From Rhodothermales bacterium (GTDB taxonomy: Bacteria > Bacteroidota > Rhodothermia > Rhodothermales > UBA10348): a stretch of 64,000 nucleotides of DNA. The translations under genes were made by a program, and so were the position numbers. Positions 27,901 through 43,000 of the stretch are shown here, in pieces. Below the pieces are notes generated by a model that ran no database searches, was not told where the DNA came from, and saw only the letters and a program-made list of their open reading frames with translations. The stretch is taken from the NCBI GenBank assembly GCA_017643395.1, contig JAEPNP010000007.1, forward strand, positions 85,030-149,029, read 5' to 3'. How positions within the stretch are numbered: position 1 is the stretch's first letter; each line of letters begins with the position of its first letter.

Positions 27901-28414
27901 GTTGGCGTCCGGGCAAGACTTTCTCGAAGTGTTGTTGAGCCGGGAAGCATCAGGAGGCCAAATCCGTCTGGATGCGGACACTGAGCTGATTCCCGTTCTT
28001 GAGGCCGCGGGTTTGTCGGTTTCCCAGGACATTACCGTCTATCAACGCATGACCGCTACCGACCCGGCAGGTGCCCGGGCAGTCTCAGAGCCGGTGGAAG
28101 TGACCTTCGCCCGGGGAACCGCAACCGGTCTTGAAGAGGTCGATGTCCCGCAGGATTACTACCTGAGTGGCAACTACCCGAACCCGTTTAATCCGTCCAC
28201 CACGCTGGTATTTGGCCTACCCGAAGCCACTCTGGTCAGGGTGGAACTCTACGAACTCACCGGCCGTCAGGTCAGCACGCTGCTGCACGAAACACTCCTG
28301 GCAGGTCACCACAAAGTTCCGGTGAGGCTCTCGGGTCTCCCCACGGGTGTTTACCTGTACCGCCTGGTTGCCGGAGAACGGGGCTTCTCCAGGCTCTTGC
28401 ATCTGGTGAAATAG
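21992..28414 (+). CDS. Giant T9SS-secreted adhesin-like protein with 14 Ig/cadherin-like repeats
   Basis: A 2140-residue protein. The signal peptide probably uses the hydrophobic run MCVVLLTCLAAAPDAAAQ (37-54), so the true start may be later than 21992. An N-terminal beta domain (~55-190) is followed by ten Ig/cadherin-like domains (193-~1375), each opening with VNDPPSF or VNDAP and an EDSG/EDT motif, then one tandem-95 type repeat (to ~1463). A choice-of-anchor U domain follows (1465-1645; HWYEFDWDGKTGAVIH, DGLRGDHDLLANGIIVDPG), then three tandem-95 repeats with DEDTSTTVLPLANDTDPDGD, and a T9SS type A sorting domain (2055-2140) with NYPNPFNPSTT and TGVYLYRLVAG. Secreted by T9SS and held on the cell surface. 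Probably adhesion; the ligand is unknown. Confidence 0.93.
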   Translation: MPSEPAMQNSAHIPNSVQCLSGAKDTRRTSHDGRWAMCVVLLTCLAAAPDAAAQVSLASNETVGGPLVGAVVGQSFQPTSSGILTSVQLKFLLPTEGSDQFAVYDGEAVGGTPLASGNLLPGVAGTFESFKTVAEFSPGIPVTAGKTYTITFTGDLFPLSPVGDFYPQGKAYLPSGFLAGNDLAFNILGTPNEAPTLTGAPSDVSFTEDTPGQLDVSNLVVADPEDDNVTLTLTASEGTFAAPGDGSIIRVSATLVSPTVVTLSGTPDDVTSYLETSVFDWTPAPDDYGEDSSTIEVVANDGSSNSNVFIINVDITPVNDPPTVAGLSADVTILEDAETGILLGGTITDADGDELTVILTASAGAWSAPLSGTDIGSGVTATKVSDTVVSLVGSPADITTYLAHTTPPPPKLQYTGDSDAIGVGAATITIVARDSNGSGDVNLGSVNVNITAVNDPPSFTEGGDITVNEDSGPYSATWATDLVAGPPDESGQSLNFQATSTNLELFSVAPALSSDGTLSFTPAPDASGTAVVTATLSDNGGTDSGGDPDAAPVSFSIEVLEVNDAPSVTLGPDITVAEDSGDTFLSGWATDVSAGPANESGQAVSFDVSTDHSLFSVAPQLYSDGSINFVPAEHAFGTATVTVTVRDSGPKDGDNVNTAGPLTFDIVITPVNDDPAITGLPSEVAVVEDTASPLGLGSASFEDPDGEDITVTLTVSAGTFATPGDGSGVGAGVQATLDTATSVRLVGLPSDINSYLDTASNLTYTGPPDVNGSAAATLSIVANDGSGAGDLNLATLDINIASVNDVPAATGLPSDTTVPEDSEANIDLSGTAVEDVDSNSITVTLTVDRGTWSAPASGAGIGAGVSEALLSGSVLTLSGAPADISSYLSTPSHVRYTGAADSNGEDAAVIGVAANDGDGSGSVTLGSVNIDITAVNDPPSFSAGSDLIVGEDSGAQSVPNWATSIRSGPANEADQTLTFSLSYDNSSLFSAGPAIDGDGMLTYTPADDANGSATVTVTLSDDGGTSDGGLDTSAPESFTITVTPVNDPPTITLDANPAVLEETGAVLAGWATGISPGPVDEASQSLSVIVTAANTALFQEQPALDLSTGTLTFSPAPDQNGTSEVSLELSDSDGASTSETFTIEVVPVNDAPSFSPGNDLTLPEDAGSQSITGWASNVSSGAANEATQSLSFLVIASNPALFSELPSLDVSGALTFIPAADASGVSTVGLRLRDNGGTDNGGVDTSESASFTITVSPINDPPVLTLPGPQSVDEDGALVINASVQDVDSASLTARVAATSSLELASTSGITISDGASGSSSVSFFGSPSSVARALASITYRPDPDFVGEGSLSVSVSDGLETISGTVPITVISVNDAPIAVPDEASTFSGESIVVRPLRNDSDPEGDPLSVLSIGQPSSGIATLNPDWTVSYLAPADLDAQVEITYVLSDGSDTTQGIITVRVNGPGPDGDGIAGFVEAGAPNGGDGNGDGLPDAEQRNVASIPVATGDLTGQFLTLATEANLSFEQVLSDEIPDPENAPADAAFPVGLVSFTVSNLEVGQSTVVTVILPRGATVVSWYMYGPTSVNPAPHWYEFDWDGKTGAVIHPETASDPPKVDLHFTDGLRGDHDLLANGIIVDPGVPVFKQNSLPLTAADTATMDEDTSTTVLPLANDTDPDGDTLILRSISTASSGTAVMKADGSVTYTPKPDFFGSDQIVYRVSDGFGTSVQSTISFVVEAVEDQPVAVADSAETTEDASVTIPFLGNDYDPDGDHFYLASLDDPQNGRAVFVGQHNLVYIPNPDFAGTDTFTYSIADRPGVAVVGTVTITVRATNDAPVAVADSVQTSEDTRLVAALLLNDLDVDGDTLRVTAVSQPAHGATVIQADGTVSYVPNEDFFGSDRFTYVAGDGQSESEETAVIVTVSPVNDAPVFEAQPLSGPGGPIVLAANTFELAYLDATDVDDRALVHVYELASGQDFLEVLLSREASGGQIRLDADTELIPVLEAAGLSVSQDITVYQRMTATDPAGARAVSEPVEVTFARGTATGLEEVDVPQDYYLSGNYPNPFNPSTTLVFGLPEATLVRVELYELTGRQVSTLLHETLLAGHHKVPVRLSGLPTGVYLYRLVAGERGFSRLLHLVK

Positions 28415-28470
28415 TCCGGGGTCTCGTTGGAGGCTCCGGCTAGCGACGGTGCCGATGTGCTGTCGAGGGG

Positions 28471-28499
28471 CGGCCCCCTGGATCTGATCCGGGGGGCCG
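28471..28499 (+). terminator. Hairpin terminator after the adhesin gene
   Basis: CGGCCCCC at 28471-28478 pairs with GGGGGCCG at 28492-28499. Inner pairs (one T-G wobble, then GGAT with ATCC) leave a 3-nt loop. The downstream sequence is only weakly T-rich. It begins 57 nt past the stop. Confidence 0.6.
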
Positions 28500-28508
28500 T
28501 ATCCCATT

Positions 28509-28538
28509 ATGCAGGTGGCCGCTGGCCCATGATACGTG
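28509..28538 (+). promoter_or_regulatory. 30-bp element, copy 2, before the RodZ-like gene
   Basis: Identical at 27 of 30 positions to the element at 17298-17327, with only the four central bases varying. CATGATAC at 28528-28535 ends 31 nt before the TTG start at 28567. Because the upstream gene is on the same strand and already terminated, this copy most likely serves the rodZ-ligA operon. Confidence 0.6.
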
Positions 28539-28557
28539 TAAATTGTCAGGCTGAATC

Positions 28558-28562
28558 AGGAG
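28558..28562 (+). promoter_or_regulatory. Shine-Dalgarno AGGAG that supports the TTG start
   Basis: AGGAG ends 4 nt before TTG 28567. There is no in-frame ATG or GTG close to it, so it decides the start of the RodZ-like gene. Confidence 0.6.
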
Positions 28563-28566
28563 AGCC

Positions 28567-33243
<4,677 letters not shown>

Positions 33244-33247
<4 letters not shown>

Positions 33248-35670
33248 GCGCCATGGCGTTGTTCAAGCGAGACCCCAAAAAGGCCCGACGGGCCAAGGCC
33301 CCGGTGGTTCGTCTCGAGGGAGTCGGCGCTGAGGAGCAGAAAGCCCGTCGCCGGGCGCAGTACCGAAAGACGAGCATATTTCTGGCGCTCGTCGTGCTGA
33401 CGGTGCTCGCGTTCGTCCGTGGTGGCACGGTCAAGCAACAGGTTACCGAGGGCGATGTCTGGCGACAGGACAATTTGTCGGCGCCGTTTGATTTCGCGAT
33501 CGAGAAGCCTGCTGCGGTGCAGGCGGCCGAGCAGGAAGAGGCGCGCACAACCACGCCGCCCGTCTTCAATCTGGATCCCGAGTACCTGCGGGATGCCCGG
33601 GAACGCAGCGATACGCTGCTTGCCCGCATAGAGCGCGCACTCGAGGCCCGGGCACGCTTCCAGGCCAATCGTCTCCGGGGGCGCCAGGCGGAGGCGACGG
33701 CTGACTCTGTGGTCTGGGAGGCTCTGCGGGCGCAGATCAACCTGCCGCTGAATTCAAGGCATTGGCGGCTGCTGTTTCAGTCGTACAACGAACGCATTCC
33801 GGGGGCCTCCTCGGCATCACGCGCGCCGAGCAGCGGACCCAGGTTGGACGCACGGGTCATGGTCGACGTCTGGTCGCTGTCCCAGCAGACGCTCAGAGCT
33901 GGTATTCTTGACGTCTCGAAGGACTCGATTCTGGCCAGTCAGGTGGAGGTTCGCGATCTCGAAGATCGAACCCGGGAGGAACGGCCGATTACCTCCGTGT
34001 ACGACGTCGCAGGCGCGATCAGAACGGCGCGGGAAAATCTCTCGGTCACGTTCGATCAGCGACCGGACACCGTTGGCATCGCCATGGCCTTCTTCGGCCG
34101 CGTTGCCCAGCCCAACCTGCTGTACGATGAAGCCACTACGCGGGACCGGTGGAACGCGGCAATTTCCCGCCTGTCGCAGAACGCCGGGCGCGTGCGCGTG
34201 AACGAGGTGATCGTGCGGCGTGGAGACGTCATCACGGAGGATATTCAGCTCAAGATTTCCTCCCTGGAACGGGCACTGGACCAGCGGCGAGGGGCGCGAC
34301 TCGTCTGGCAAACGCTCGCCGGCCAGCTCATGCTGACTTTGGCGATCTACGTCTGGTTCTTCCTGTACCTGTTCCTGCTGCGGAGGGTCATTTTCGAGGA
34401 CAATCGGATGGTGCTGCTCCTGGCCATCCTGTTCACGATGGTGGTGGTGATGTACGGCACGGCGCTGCGCATCGAGGCGATCGACGTGTACATGGTGCCT
34501 GTGGCCATAGCGGCGGTGCTGATGACCGTCATATTCGATTCCCGGGTCGCCATATTCGGCCTGTTGACCATGGCGGTGCTGGGATCGGTGCTGGCGGGCA
34601 TGGACCTGGTGTATCTGCTCAGCACGCTGTTCGCAGGCACCCTGGGCGTATTCAGCGTGCGGGATATTCGCAACCGAAGCCAGTTCTTCGTCTCGGCCGG
34701 TGTGGTGTACCTGGGGTACGTGGTCATCCTTCTGGCCGCGTTCCTGCTCGAGAGCACATCGCTCGAACGGTTCCTGGATCAGCTGCTGTTTGTGGCTATC
34801 AACTCCGTGCTGGTCCTGCTGGCATACGGCTTCCTGTGGGCATTTGAACGCGGCTTTGGATTGACGACGGACGTGACACTTCTCGAGCTCTCCGATACCA
34901 ATCGACCGCTGCTCAAGGAACTGTCCCTGAAGGCGCCCGGCACCTTCAACCACACGCTTCAGGTGGCCAACCTGGCCGAGGCGGCTGCGTCTGCAATCGG
35001 CGCAAACGCCCTCCTGACCCGGGTTGGTGCACTGTACCACGACGTCGGCAAGATGGAGAAGCCGGAGTACTTCGTGGAGAACCAGCGGGGAGGCCACAAT
35101 CCACACGATCAGCTGAAGCCGCGCATGAGCGCGTTGATCATTGCGAGTCATGTCAAGGAGGGACTCGCCACGGCGGAGGAGTACGGGCTGCCGGACGCCG
35201 TGAACCGGTTCATCCCGATGCATCATGGCACCACGCGCATCGAGTACTTCTATCGCAAGGCCATCGATGGACAAAGCGATGACGATGAGGTCATGGAGTC
35301 GGATTTCCGGTACCCGGGTCCCCGACCGGACTCCAAGGAGACGGCCATTCTGATGCTTGCCGATTCCGTAGAGGCTGCGAGCCGGACTCTTGACAACCCG
35401 ACCCACAAGAAGCTCAAGACGCTGATTGACGGCCTGGTCGAAAGTCGGGTGGACGACCACCAGCTATCGGATACGGATCTGACTTTCCGCGACCTGACCC
35501 GCATAAAGGAAACGTTCCTGAACCTGCTTATGGGGCAGTTTCATGGGCGCGTGAAGTATCCTGGCGGCACAGGAGAGGGTTCCGAAGCGGATGCGGACGC
35601 GCCGACGGCCACGAACGGTCAATCGGACACGTCTCCGGCTCCGACCGAGCAGACCAGCCGTCCGGACTAG
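33244..35670 (+). CDS. PgpH-like 7TM HD-domain phosphohydrolase (predicted c-di-AMP phosphodiesterase)
   Basis: An 808-residue protein from GTG 33244, which overlaps the symporter stop; ATG 33253 is an in-frame alternative. Order: N-terminal TM (~40-58), extracytoplasmic 7TMR-HDED domain (~60-330), seven TM helices (~350-545), and cytoplasmic HD domain (~560-760) with the metal motif HD at 599-600 in LYHDVGKMEKPEYF and flanking His in FNHTLQVANLAEAA and MHHGTTRIEYFY. Homologues such as Listeria PgpH cleave c-di-AMP. The C-terminal ~40 residues are acidic and disordered. Its TAG overlaps the stop of the convergent GntR gene (CTAG). Confidence 0.93.
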
Positions 35671-36590
35671 AGCGGAAGCTGCCCTCGCACGCGCTCCAGC
35701 TCAGGTCCAGTCAGCCTCAACTCGACAATCGCGTTCGCTGGCGCGGCGGCCAGGTGAGGACGCATGCGCCGCGCCGTTGCCGGCGTGTACAAGACGGCAT
35801 CTGCCTGCCGGACAAGGCTGCCCAACCGGGGATCCGCGTCCTCCATCACTGCAGCGATGATCTGCCCCGTAAATCCGGCGTCTGAGCGAAGGCGGCGGCT
35901 CAACGCCGGGATCGCGTCCGAGTACCGGACCACCAGCAGCAGCGTCTCGTGGTCGAACATGCGGGAGGTCACCTCCACAGCCTCGGCGGGCAGTTGGGTG
36001 CGGATCCCTATGATATCGGCACGAGGCAGCTTCTCATGGACTTTCCGGGCGATGGGAAACGGCGCCACGACGTAGTCCGCGTCCATGTGGCTGTCCAGCA
36101 GTGCCAGCGGCACCGCATCGACCGTCAGCCCGAAGTATTCGGCCAGACGCCGGGCCCCACTTTCCGCGAACTCCGTAAAGCTGGCGACGAAGACGACCTT
36201 GGCAGTTTCGTCGTCAGCCTGAATCTGCGAGAGCTGCTCATCCAGCAGGTACTCCATCTCGCTTTCATCCAGGCCCATCGAGACGAGTTGCTGAACAGCC
36301 CGGGCCATGACCTCCGCACCTGCCTCAAGCCGATCGGTTTTGTCGGCCGGCCGGTACTCGCTGGCCACGAATCCGTGTCCTGGCCTGGCCGTGGCGAGCC
36401 CCTCATCGACAAGGATCTGGTACGCTTTCCGCACGGTGTGAAAGGAGATGCCCAGCCTGTCCGCGAGCGAGCGCGTGGACGGCAGCGTCTCTCCGGTGGA
36501 GATCTGGCCGGTGGCGATCAGAAAGCGGACCTGCTGGGCCAGCTGCTCCGACACCGGCGTCGAAGAGGCGCGATCGATGTCGAACTTCAC
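35667..36590 (-). CDS. GntR-family transcriptional regulator
   Basis: A 307-residue protein from GTG 36590 (VKFDIDRASSTPVSEQLAQQ). The start is fixed by a 4-nt overlap (GTGA) with the upstream gene. The winged HTH occupies residues 5-75 (LPSTRSLADRLGISFHTVRK, AYQILVDEGLATARPGHGF). The ~225-residue C-terminal part is not the FadR, HutC or MocR aminotransferase domain; it has alternating Rossmann-like strands (AKVVFVASFTEFAE, ADYVVAPFPIARKV, ETLLLVVRYSDAIP), so it may be a periplasmic-binding-protein-like sensor. It is last in the pruA operon and probably regulates it. The ligand is unknown. Confidence 0.9.
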   Translation of the reverse strand: MKFDIDRASSTPVSEQLAQQVRFLIATGQISTGETLPSTRSLADRLGISFHTVRKAYQILVDEGLATARPGHGFVASEYRPADKTDRLEAGAEVMARAVQQLVSMGLDESEMEYLLDEQLSQIQADDETAKVVFVASFTEFAESGARRLAEYFGLTVDAVPLALLDSHMDADYVVAPFPIARKVHEKLPRADIIGIRTQLPAEAVEVTSRMFDHETLLLVVRYSDAIPALSRRLRSDAGFTGQIIAAVMEDADPRLGSLVRQADAVLYTPATARRMRPHLAAAPANAIVELRLTGPELERVRGQLPL

Positions 36591-37078
36591 CGCCCGTCCA
36601 GTTTTTCCTGCACACGACCTGCAAACGCGTGGGCCGCCTCGCGCACCACGGCCTCGAGCTTGGCCGAATTCGGCCAATCAGAGATTCTGAGCCTGCGGGC
36701 GTCGTGGCCCAAAACAATGCTGATCCAGGGATCCTCACGACGCACGTCCAGCACGGAAAGCCATTCGGGCACGCGTCCGCCTGCCACATCCCACGCGGAC
36801 CGGATGCGCACGGCCTCTCCGGAGGTCTCCACCTCGACGGCCCGCCTCAGCAACTGGAATACGGTCCAGGCGGATGCGACCGCCAGCGCGACAGGGAAGC
36901 CGATGGTCAGAAAACGCAGCACCGGCTGGGCCGTGAGCATGGAGGTCAGCGCCCCCAGCATAACCGGAATCATGCACGCGCCGAGCGGCTTGACCATCGA
37001 TGCGCCGAACAACACCGATCGACCCACCTCACCCGGGTGGTGCCGGCTCCGCAGCACCGTGGTGTCGGCGGCAGGCAT
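36587..37078 (-). CDS. Small membrane protein, unknown function
   Basis: A 163-residue protein. After a basic N-terminus there are two transmembrane helices (about 27-47 and 52-75), then a soluble ~85-residue domain with beta strands (VEVETSGEAVRIRSAWDVAG, EWLSVLDVRREDPWISIVL) and a final amphipathic helix. The layout recalls membrane-anchored PH-like (bPH/YdbT-type) proteins, but this is not confirmed. It is 4 nt from the DapB-like gene and overlaps the GntR gene by 4 nt, so it belongs to this operon. Confidence 0.75.
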   Translation of the reverse strand: MPAADTTVLRSRHHPGEVGRSVLFGASMVKPLGACMIPVMLGALTSMLTAQPVLRFLTIGFPVALAVASAWTVFQLLRRAVEVETSGEAVRIRSAWDVAGGRVPEWLSVLDVRREDPWISIVLGHDARRLRISDWPNSAKLEAVVREAAHAFAGRVQEKLDGR

Positions 37079-37082
37079 GGGC

Positions 37083-38096
37083 TCAGCCGATGGCGGCGTA
37101 TGCGCGAGGAAGCGGAATATCGGCGACCGTCACCAGGCCGGGGCGGGCCTCCACGACCAGCGGTGCGGCGTTGACCAGTGCAGCCACCGTAGCAGTGTCA
37201 CCGAAAATGCCGCCGCGAATGGCGAGATCTATGGGTGGATCGCCCACAACGGTGACGGCATCCACGGGCTCTTCGGCGCCCACGAACATGCGAAGGTCCA
37301 GGGAGACGACCTGCCGATCTCCCACAAAACCCTCGGCGCAGTGATGGATGCCCGCCACGTCTCCCGCTGCGACGGTCAGGTAGGGCGTCTCCACCTCTCT
37401 GGAGGAAATGACCGGGTTCAGCCGCTCATCCACACGGTCGAGCGTCCATCCGAGCTTTTCGGCAACCATGTAGAGGGACTCTACGAGGCCGATGTGGCCA
37501 AACGTGCCGGTGGCTTTCTTTGCATCGAACTCCTGCTCAGTCAAGCCGGCACCGACCTTGCGCTGCAGCGGCAGTCGCCGCTTACCGGCATCGACCACAC
37601 GACGCACGCGGATGCTCTTCACGGTGTTGCAGACGCCCGTCGCCATCAGAGCCAGCGCATCCATGGCGTAGCCGGGATTCACACCCGTGCCCAGCAGGGT
37701 CACGCCATTCTCACGGGCCACGGCATCGAGCTCCTGCGAAATGCGAGGATGCCGATGATAGGGGTAAGAAAGCTCCTCGGTCGAGGAGACCACATTGCAC
37801 CCCGCGCGAGCGCAGACCACGAGCTGGTCATACATGCGATCGAGGAACGACGAGGTGGTATGCATCACCACGTCCGGGCGCGTTTCCGCGAGCGTTGCCT
37901 CGGCGTCTGCCGACACGTTTACACCGCAAGCGGACTCCAGGCCGGCGACCAGGGCTGCGTCCCGCCCGACCTTGCTCGGATCGACGTCGATGGCCCCTAC
38001 GAGCTCAAACGCGCCTTCTTTGCTCAGGACGGTACGCAGGGTGGAGGCCCCGATGGGACCGATGCCGAACTGGACGACGCGTATGGGTTGACTCAT
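37083..38096 (-). CDS. DapB-like NAD(P)-dependent dehydrogenase (diaminopentanoate dehydrogenase type)
   Basis: A 337-residue protein with an N-terminal Rossmann fold of dihydrodipicolinate-reductase type (VVQFGIGPIGASTLRTVLSK, ELVGAIDVDPSKVGRD, VMHTTSSFLDRM). It is longer than DapB (~250) and lacks the typical DapB catalytic His-His region. It fits the family of 2,4-diaminopentanoate dehydrogenase-like enzymes (GTGVNPGYAMDALALMATGV, RRVVDAGKRRLPLQRKVGAG). The likely role is oxidative deamination of a diamino or amino acid. PruA lies 7 nt upstream in the same operon, which points to amino acid catabolism yielding glutamate-semialdehyde-type intermediates. Confidence 0.85.
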   Translation of the reverse strand: MSQPIRVVQFGIGPIGASTLRTVLSKEGAFELVGAIDVDPSKVGRDAALVAGLESACGVNVSADAEATLAETRPDVVMHTTSSFLDRMYDQLVVCARAGCNVVSSTEELSYPYHRHPRISQELDAVARENGVTLLGTGVNPGYAMDALALMATGVCNTVKSIRVRRVVDAGKRRLPLQRKVGAGLTEQEFDAKKATGTFGHIGLVESLYMVAEKLGWTLDRVDERLNPVISSREVETPYLTVAAGDVAGIHHCAEGFVGDRQVVSLDLRMFVGAEEPVDAVTVVGDPPIDLAIRGGIFGDTATVAALVNAAPLVVEARPGLVTVADIPLPRAYAAIG

Positions 38097-38103
38097 AGGG
38101 GAG

Positions 38104-39738
<1,635 letters not shown>

Positions 39739-40091
39739 GACGCGAACGCTGATTGCTGCAGTCCAACAGGGCGCGTCGAGCGGGCCCCGTCCATGCCGAA
39801 ACTTCGGCTTCAGAGCCCTGGGGTGCATCCCGTTCTACGAAAGTTCGCTAGGGCACGGAGGCTCGCTTCCGGGCAAGCTTTTCCCGGTGACCTGGTGCAG
39901 CGCACGCGCCGGTGGCCTCGAGCCTGGTACCGTGTCCAGGTGGTGGAAAACGGCCCGCAAGCACCAGAATGGGTCTGTTTTGGGCGATGGGCGGAGCCGC
40001 TTTGTTCGCTCGTTCCGGACGTTGGGCACGTTTCTCGCTTTCCGCCTGTGCGGCAGATTGGCTCAATTCGGGTCAATCCTGCCTGCCATAG
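39739..40091. other. 353-nt divergent promoter region between pruA and the GvpL/F repeat gene
   Basis: No gene is supported. It holds a 6-bp perfect hairpin GCCGAA-AC-TTCGGC at 39795-39808, which would lie in the pruA 5' leader, and the candidate box TCAATTCG at 40063-40070 for the plus-strand gene. The rest shows nothing recognisable. Confidence 0.6.
40063..40070 (+). promoter_or_regulatory. Weak promoter-like box TCAATTCG before the GvpL/F repeat gene
   Basis: It ends 21 nt before ATG 40092 and matches the TAnnTTCG boxes of the fbp and ferredoxin-reductase genes except at position 2. Confidence 0.3.
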
Positions 40092-43000
40092 ATGGCGACT
40101 AACCGAGAAGCAATGATGAGCAGCACCTCAAGCCAAGCAGGACCAGACGGAGCCGGGAAAGGCACCGGCGGGGTCAAGCACATGCTGGAAGGGCAAGACA
40201 ACAAGAAACTGGCCGGCGCCAAGGAGGCTCTGAAGAAGAAGATCCTCAAGCTGGTCATGCAGGAGGCCATGGAAGAGCTCGGCGACCCCGAGTCCGTGGC
40301 CGGCAAGTCCCTCGACGAGATCGGTATCGATCAGGAGGATATGCAGAAGCTGCATGACGGCGTGCGCAAGCACCTGATCCAGCGCGCCGCAACCGAGGTC
40401 ACCGAGAGTGATCTCGACGAGATTGCCGACGCCGCCTGCCAGGCCGCACTGGATAACGGTGCAGAGATCGAAGAAGCCGCCGGTCGCGTGGAGCTGAAAC
40501 TCCTGGGCGCCATAAGCGAGAAGGCCCTGGGCGGCCTTTCCGACGACGGTTCTACCATCTCAACCGCCTACGAGTCCATCGCAGACGCAAACGCCGCTGC
40601 CATAGACGAATTGGCCAACTCCGTGCAGGACCGCCTCTGCAGCGCCATCGCTGCGAAAGCCTGGTCAAACGGCGTGGATGTAGAGAAAGTGGTTGAAAAG
40701 GCCGCAGACTCCATCGACCCGGAGCATGCCACGGTCGCTGAGGCGATGAGTCGCATTCAGACCTCGGCCGGGGACCTGATCCTGCACAACGTGCTGGCGT
40801 CCCTGTCCGGCGGAGATGCCACGACGGCGCTGGCCGAAGAGGTTTCCCGTCGCTTCAAGGAGCGCATGCTGGGTGTGGTCACGGAACGCGTTTCCGCCGA
40901 CCCGGACGCGATCGTCGAGGAGCTCTCCGCGGAATTTGGCCCGCAGCACGACGCGGTCGTCGCCGCGGCGCGCAAGACGCGGGTACACCTCATCACTCAG
41001 ATCAAGGAGCGCGCGCTCTCCACGGTGGAAGATGCCCGTGCCACGGCGCGGGAGGCGCTGCTTGAGATCGAGGAAGACAACAAGCAGGTCGGTGAGGCCA
41101 CTACGGCGCTGGTGCGTCGACTGACACAGAGTATTGCCGAAGAAGCCCTGAAGCAGCTTGGCGACGCGGATACCGCCGCCACATCGGCCCTCAAGATTGC
41201 ACGCGAGAACGACGAGGTCATCGAGACCGCGGCGAATTCGGTATACGAGACGATGGCTCGCCACGTCGCTGAGGAAGCCCGCGAGCGCTGTGGGGATGCG
41301 GATCAGTTGGCTGATGCGGCCCGCGACTACATGGATCCGAAGGACGCGAGCATCTCTCGCGCCGTGAGCCTGGTGCAGACCCGGATCAGTGAAATGATCG
41401 GAAATCGCGCCCTTGCGGCCCTCGAGGAGGACGACCGCATGAAGAACCTGGCCCGCGAGGCTGCCCGCAAGGAAGAGGCCGTGGTCCAGAAGTCGGTCGA
41501 TGAAATCCGCGAGGCGATCATGGACGACATCGTGCACCAGGTGGGTCAGAGCTTCCTCGACGCCGGCGAGACCGCACGCAAGGCCAAGGCCCGCATGGGC
41601 GAAGGCAACGCTGCCGTGATTGCCGCGAGTGAGGTCCTGAAAGAACTGGTGCTGGAAGAGCTGGCCAAGCAGGCCACCTTCACGCTGCTCGAACCCGAGA
41701 AGACGGGCGAAAAGGCCTTCCAGCGCATCGATACGGATGATCCGCGCTTCCAGCGCACGACGGACAACGTGCGCGAACGGCTGATCCGTACGATCGCCGA
41801 GCATTCCCTGAACTCCGTTTCGGATTCGGAGCAGGCCGCTGCCCGGGCCCGTCAGCACATCAGTGATGCGGATGCTGCGCTGGTCTCCGCCACGGCGGTA
41901 CTTCGTGACCAGCTCATCAGTGAGATCGCTGAGCGCGGCACGGCCGAGCTCTCCGATACCCGAGCTGTAGCACGGCAAAGCCGCGGCCGCATCGAGCCGG
42001 AGAACGAAGCGATCGCCAACGCGAGCAACGCCCTCCGCGAACTGTTGCTTCAGGACATGGTCAGCATGACCAAGACTGCGCTTCAGGACGCCGAGCAGGC
42101 CGCTCAGGAAGCCATGCATCTCATGAGCCCGGGAGACCAGGTTGTGGAGCGCATGCGTGCCGTGTTCAAGGAGCGCGTACTCATCAACGTGCTGGGCGAA
42201 GCGATGCGGGAGATCGGACAGACGGTGTCCACGCCAAACCAGGAGGCCGCCATGTTCCAGCAGGCGCTGCATGCCATGACCTCCCGCGACTCAGCTCGCG
42301 CCGGTGCGTGGAACGGCAGTGGCTATACCGCCGCGCCCGCTCCCGCCGCTGTCTCCGCGGAGCCGCCGCGCATGTCGGTGAGCGTTCCAGACCAAACCTG
42401 GGAGTCCGCCGTCGCCGCCGACGAAGGACCAGACCACAGTGTCGCAATCACTCAGCAGGCCCCGGTAGCACAACAGGCACCGGTTGCCCACGCTCCTGCG
42501 ATCGATCAGCCTTCCCAGGGTTGGGACTCGCCCGCCGTTCCAATGGACGAGGACGCCGACGTCCCGGCCATGGAAGATTGGGGTGCCGGCATCGAGCCCG
42601 CCACCACCGAAGGCTGGGTGCGCCTGAGCGAAATAGAAGATGAGGACCGGGTCGTTCCGCTGGATCCGCCCGAACCACTGGATGATGACCTCATCGTCAC
42701 CGAGTTCGTGGACCATGAGCCGGCAGACAAGCCGACCAAAGGCATCAAGTTCGAGGTAACGGTTGCCGGCCAGCCGGCGACTGTGCCCGGGGACGGGGCA
42801 CCCGCGGGGACCCCGACCCCAACGCCCGCCACGCCGAACGGGACCGCAGCAGGCCGCGAGGCAGAGCCTCAGCCAACCGCCCGCAAGGCGCAACCGGACT
42901 CGACTGCGTCTGCTCCGACGTCCCCCGAGACAGCCGCGACTGGCAAGCATGACGCCGTGGAGGCGCCGAGCGACTTCGACATGACGTGGGATGCCGACGA

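Noticed and set aside
17425..28414. Polysaccharide utilisation locus
   Set aside because: A hybrid regulator is present, but there is no SusC/SusD pair, glycoside hydrolase or polysaccharide lyase.
37083..38096. Genuine DapB (lysine biosynthesis)
   Set aside because: It is about 85 residues too long, lacks the DapB catalytic motif, and sits in an operon with catabolic pruA.
39739..40091. Small genes in the pruA upstream region (frames of 88-137 codons on both strands)
   Set aside because: Translations are low in hydrophobic core residues and rich in Arg/Gly/Pro, starts lack ribosome sites, and frames on the two strands overlap equally.
40665..42272. 535-codon minus-strand frame inside the GvpL/F repeat gene
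   Set aside because: It only mirrors the 132-bp repeat period of the sense gene, which has the recognisable GvpL/F domain.
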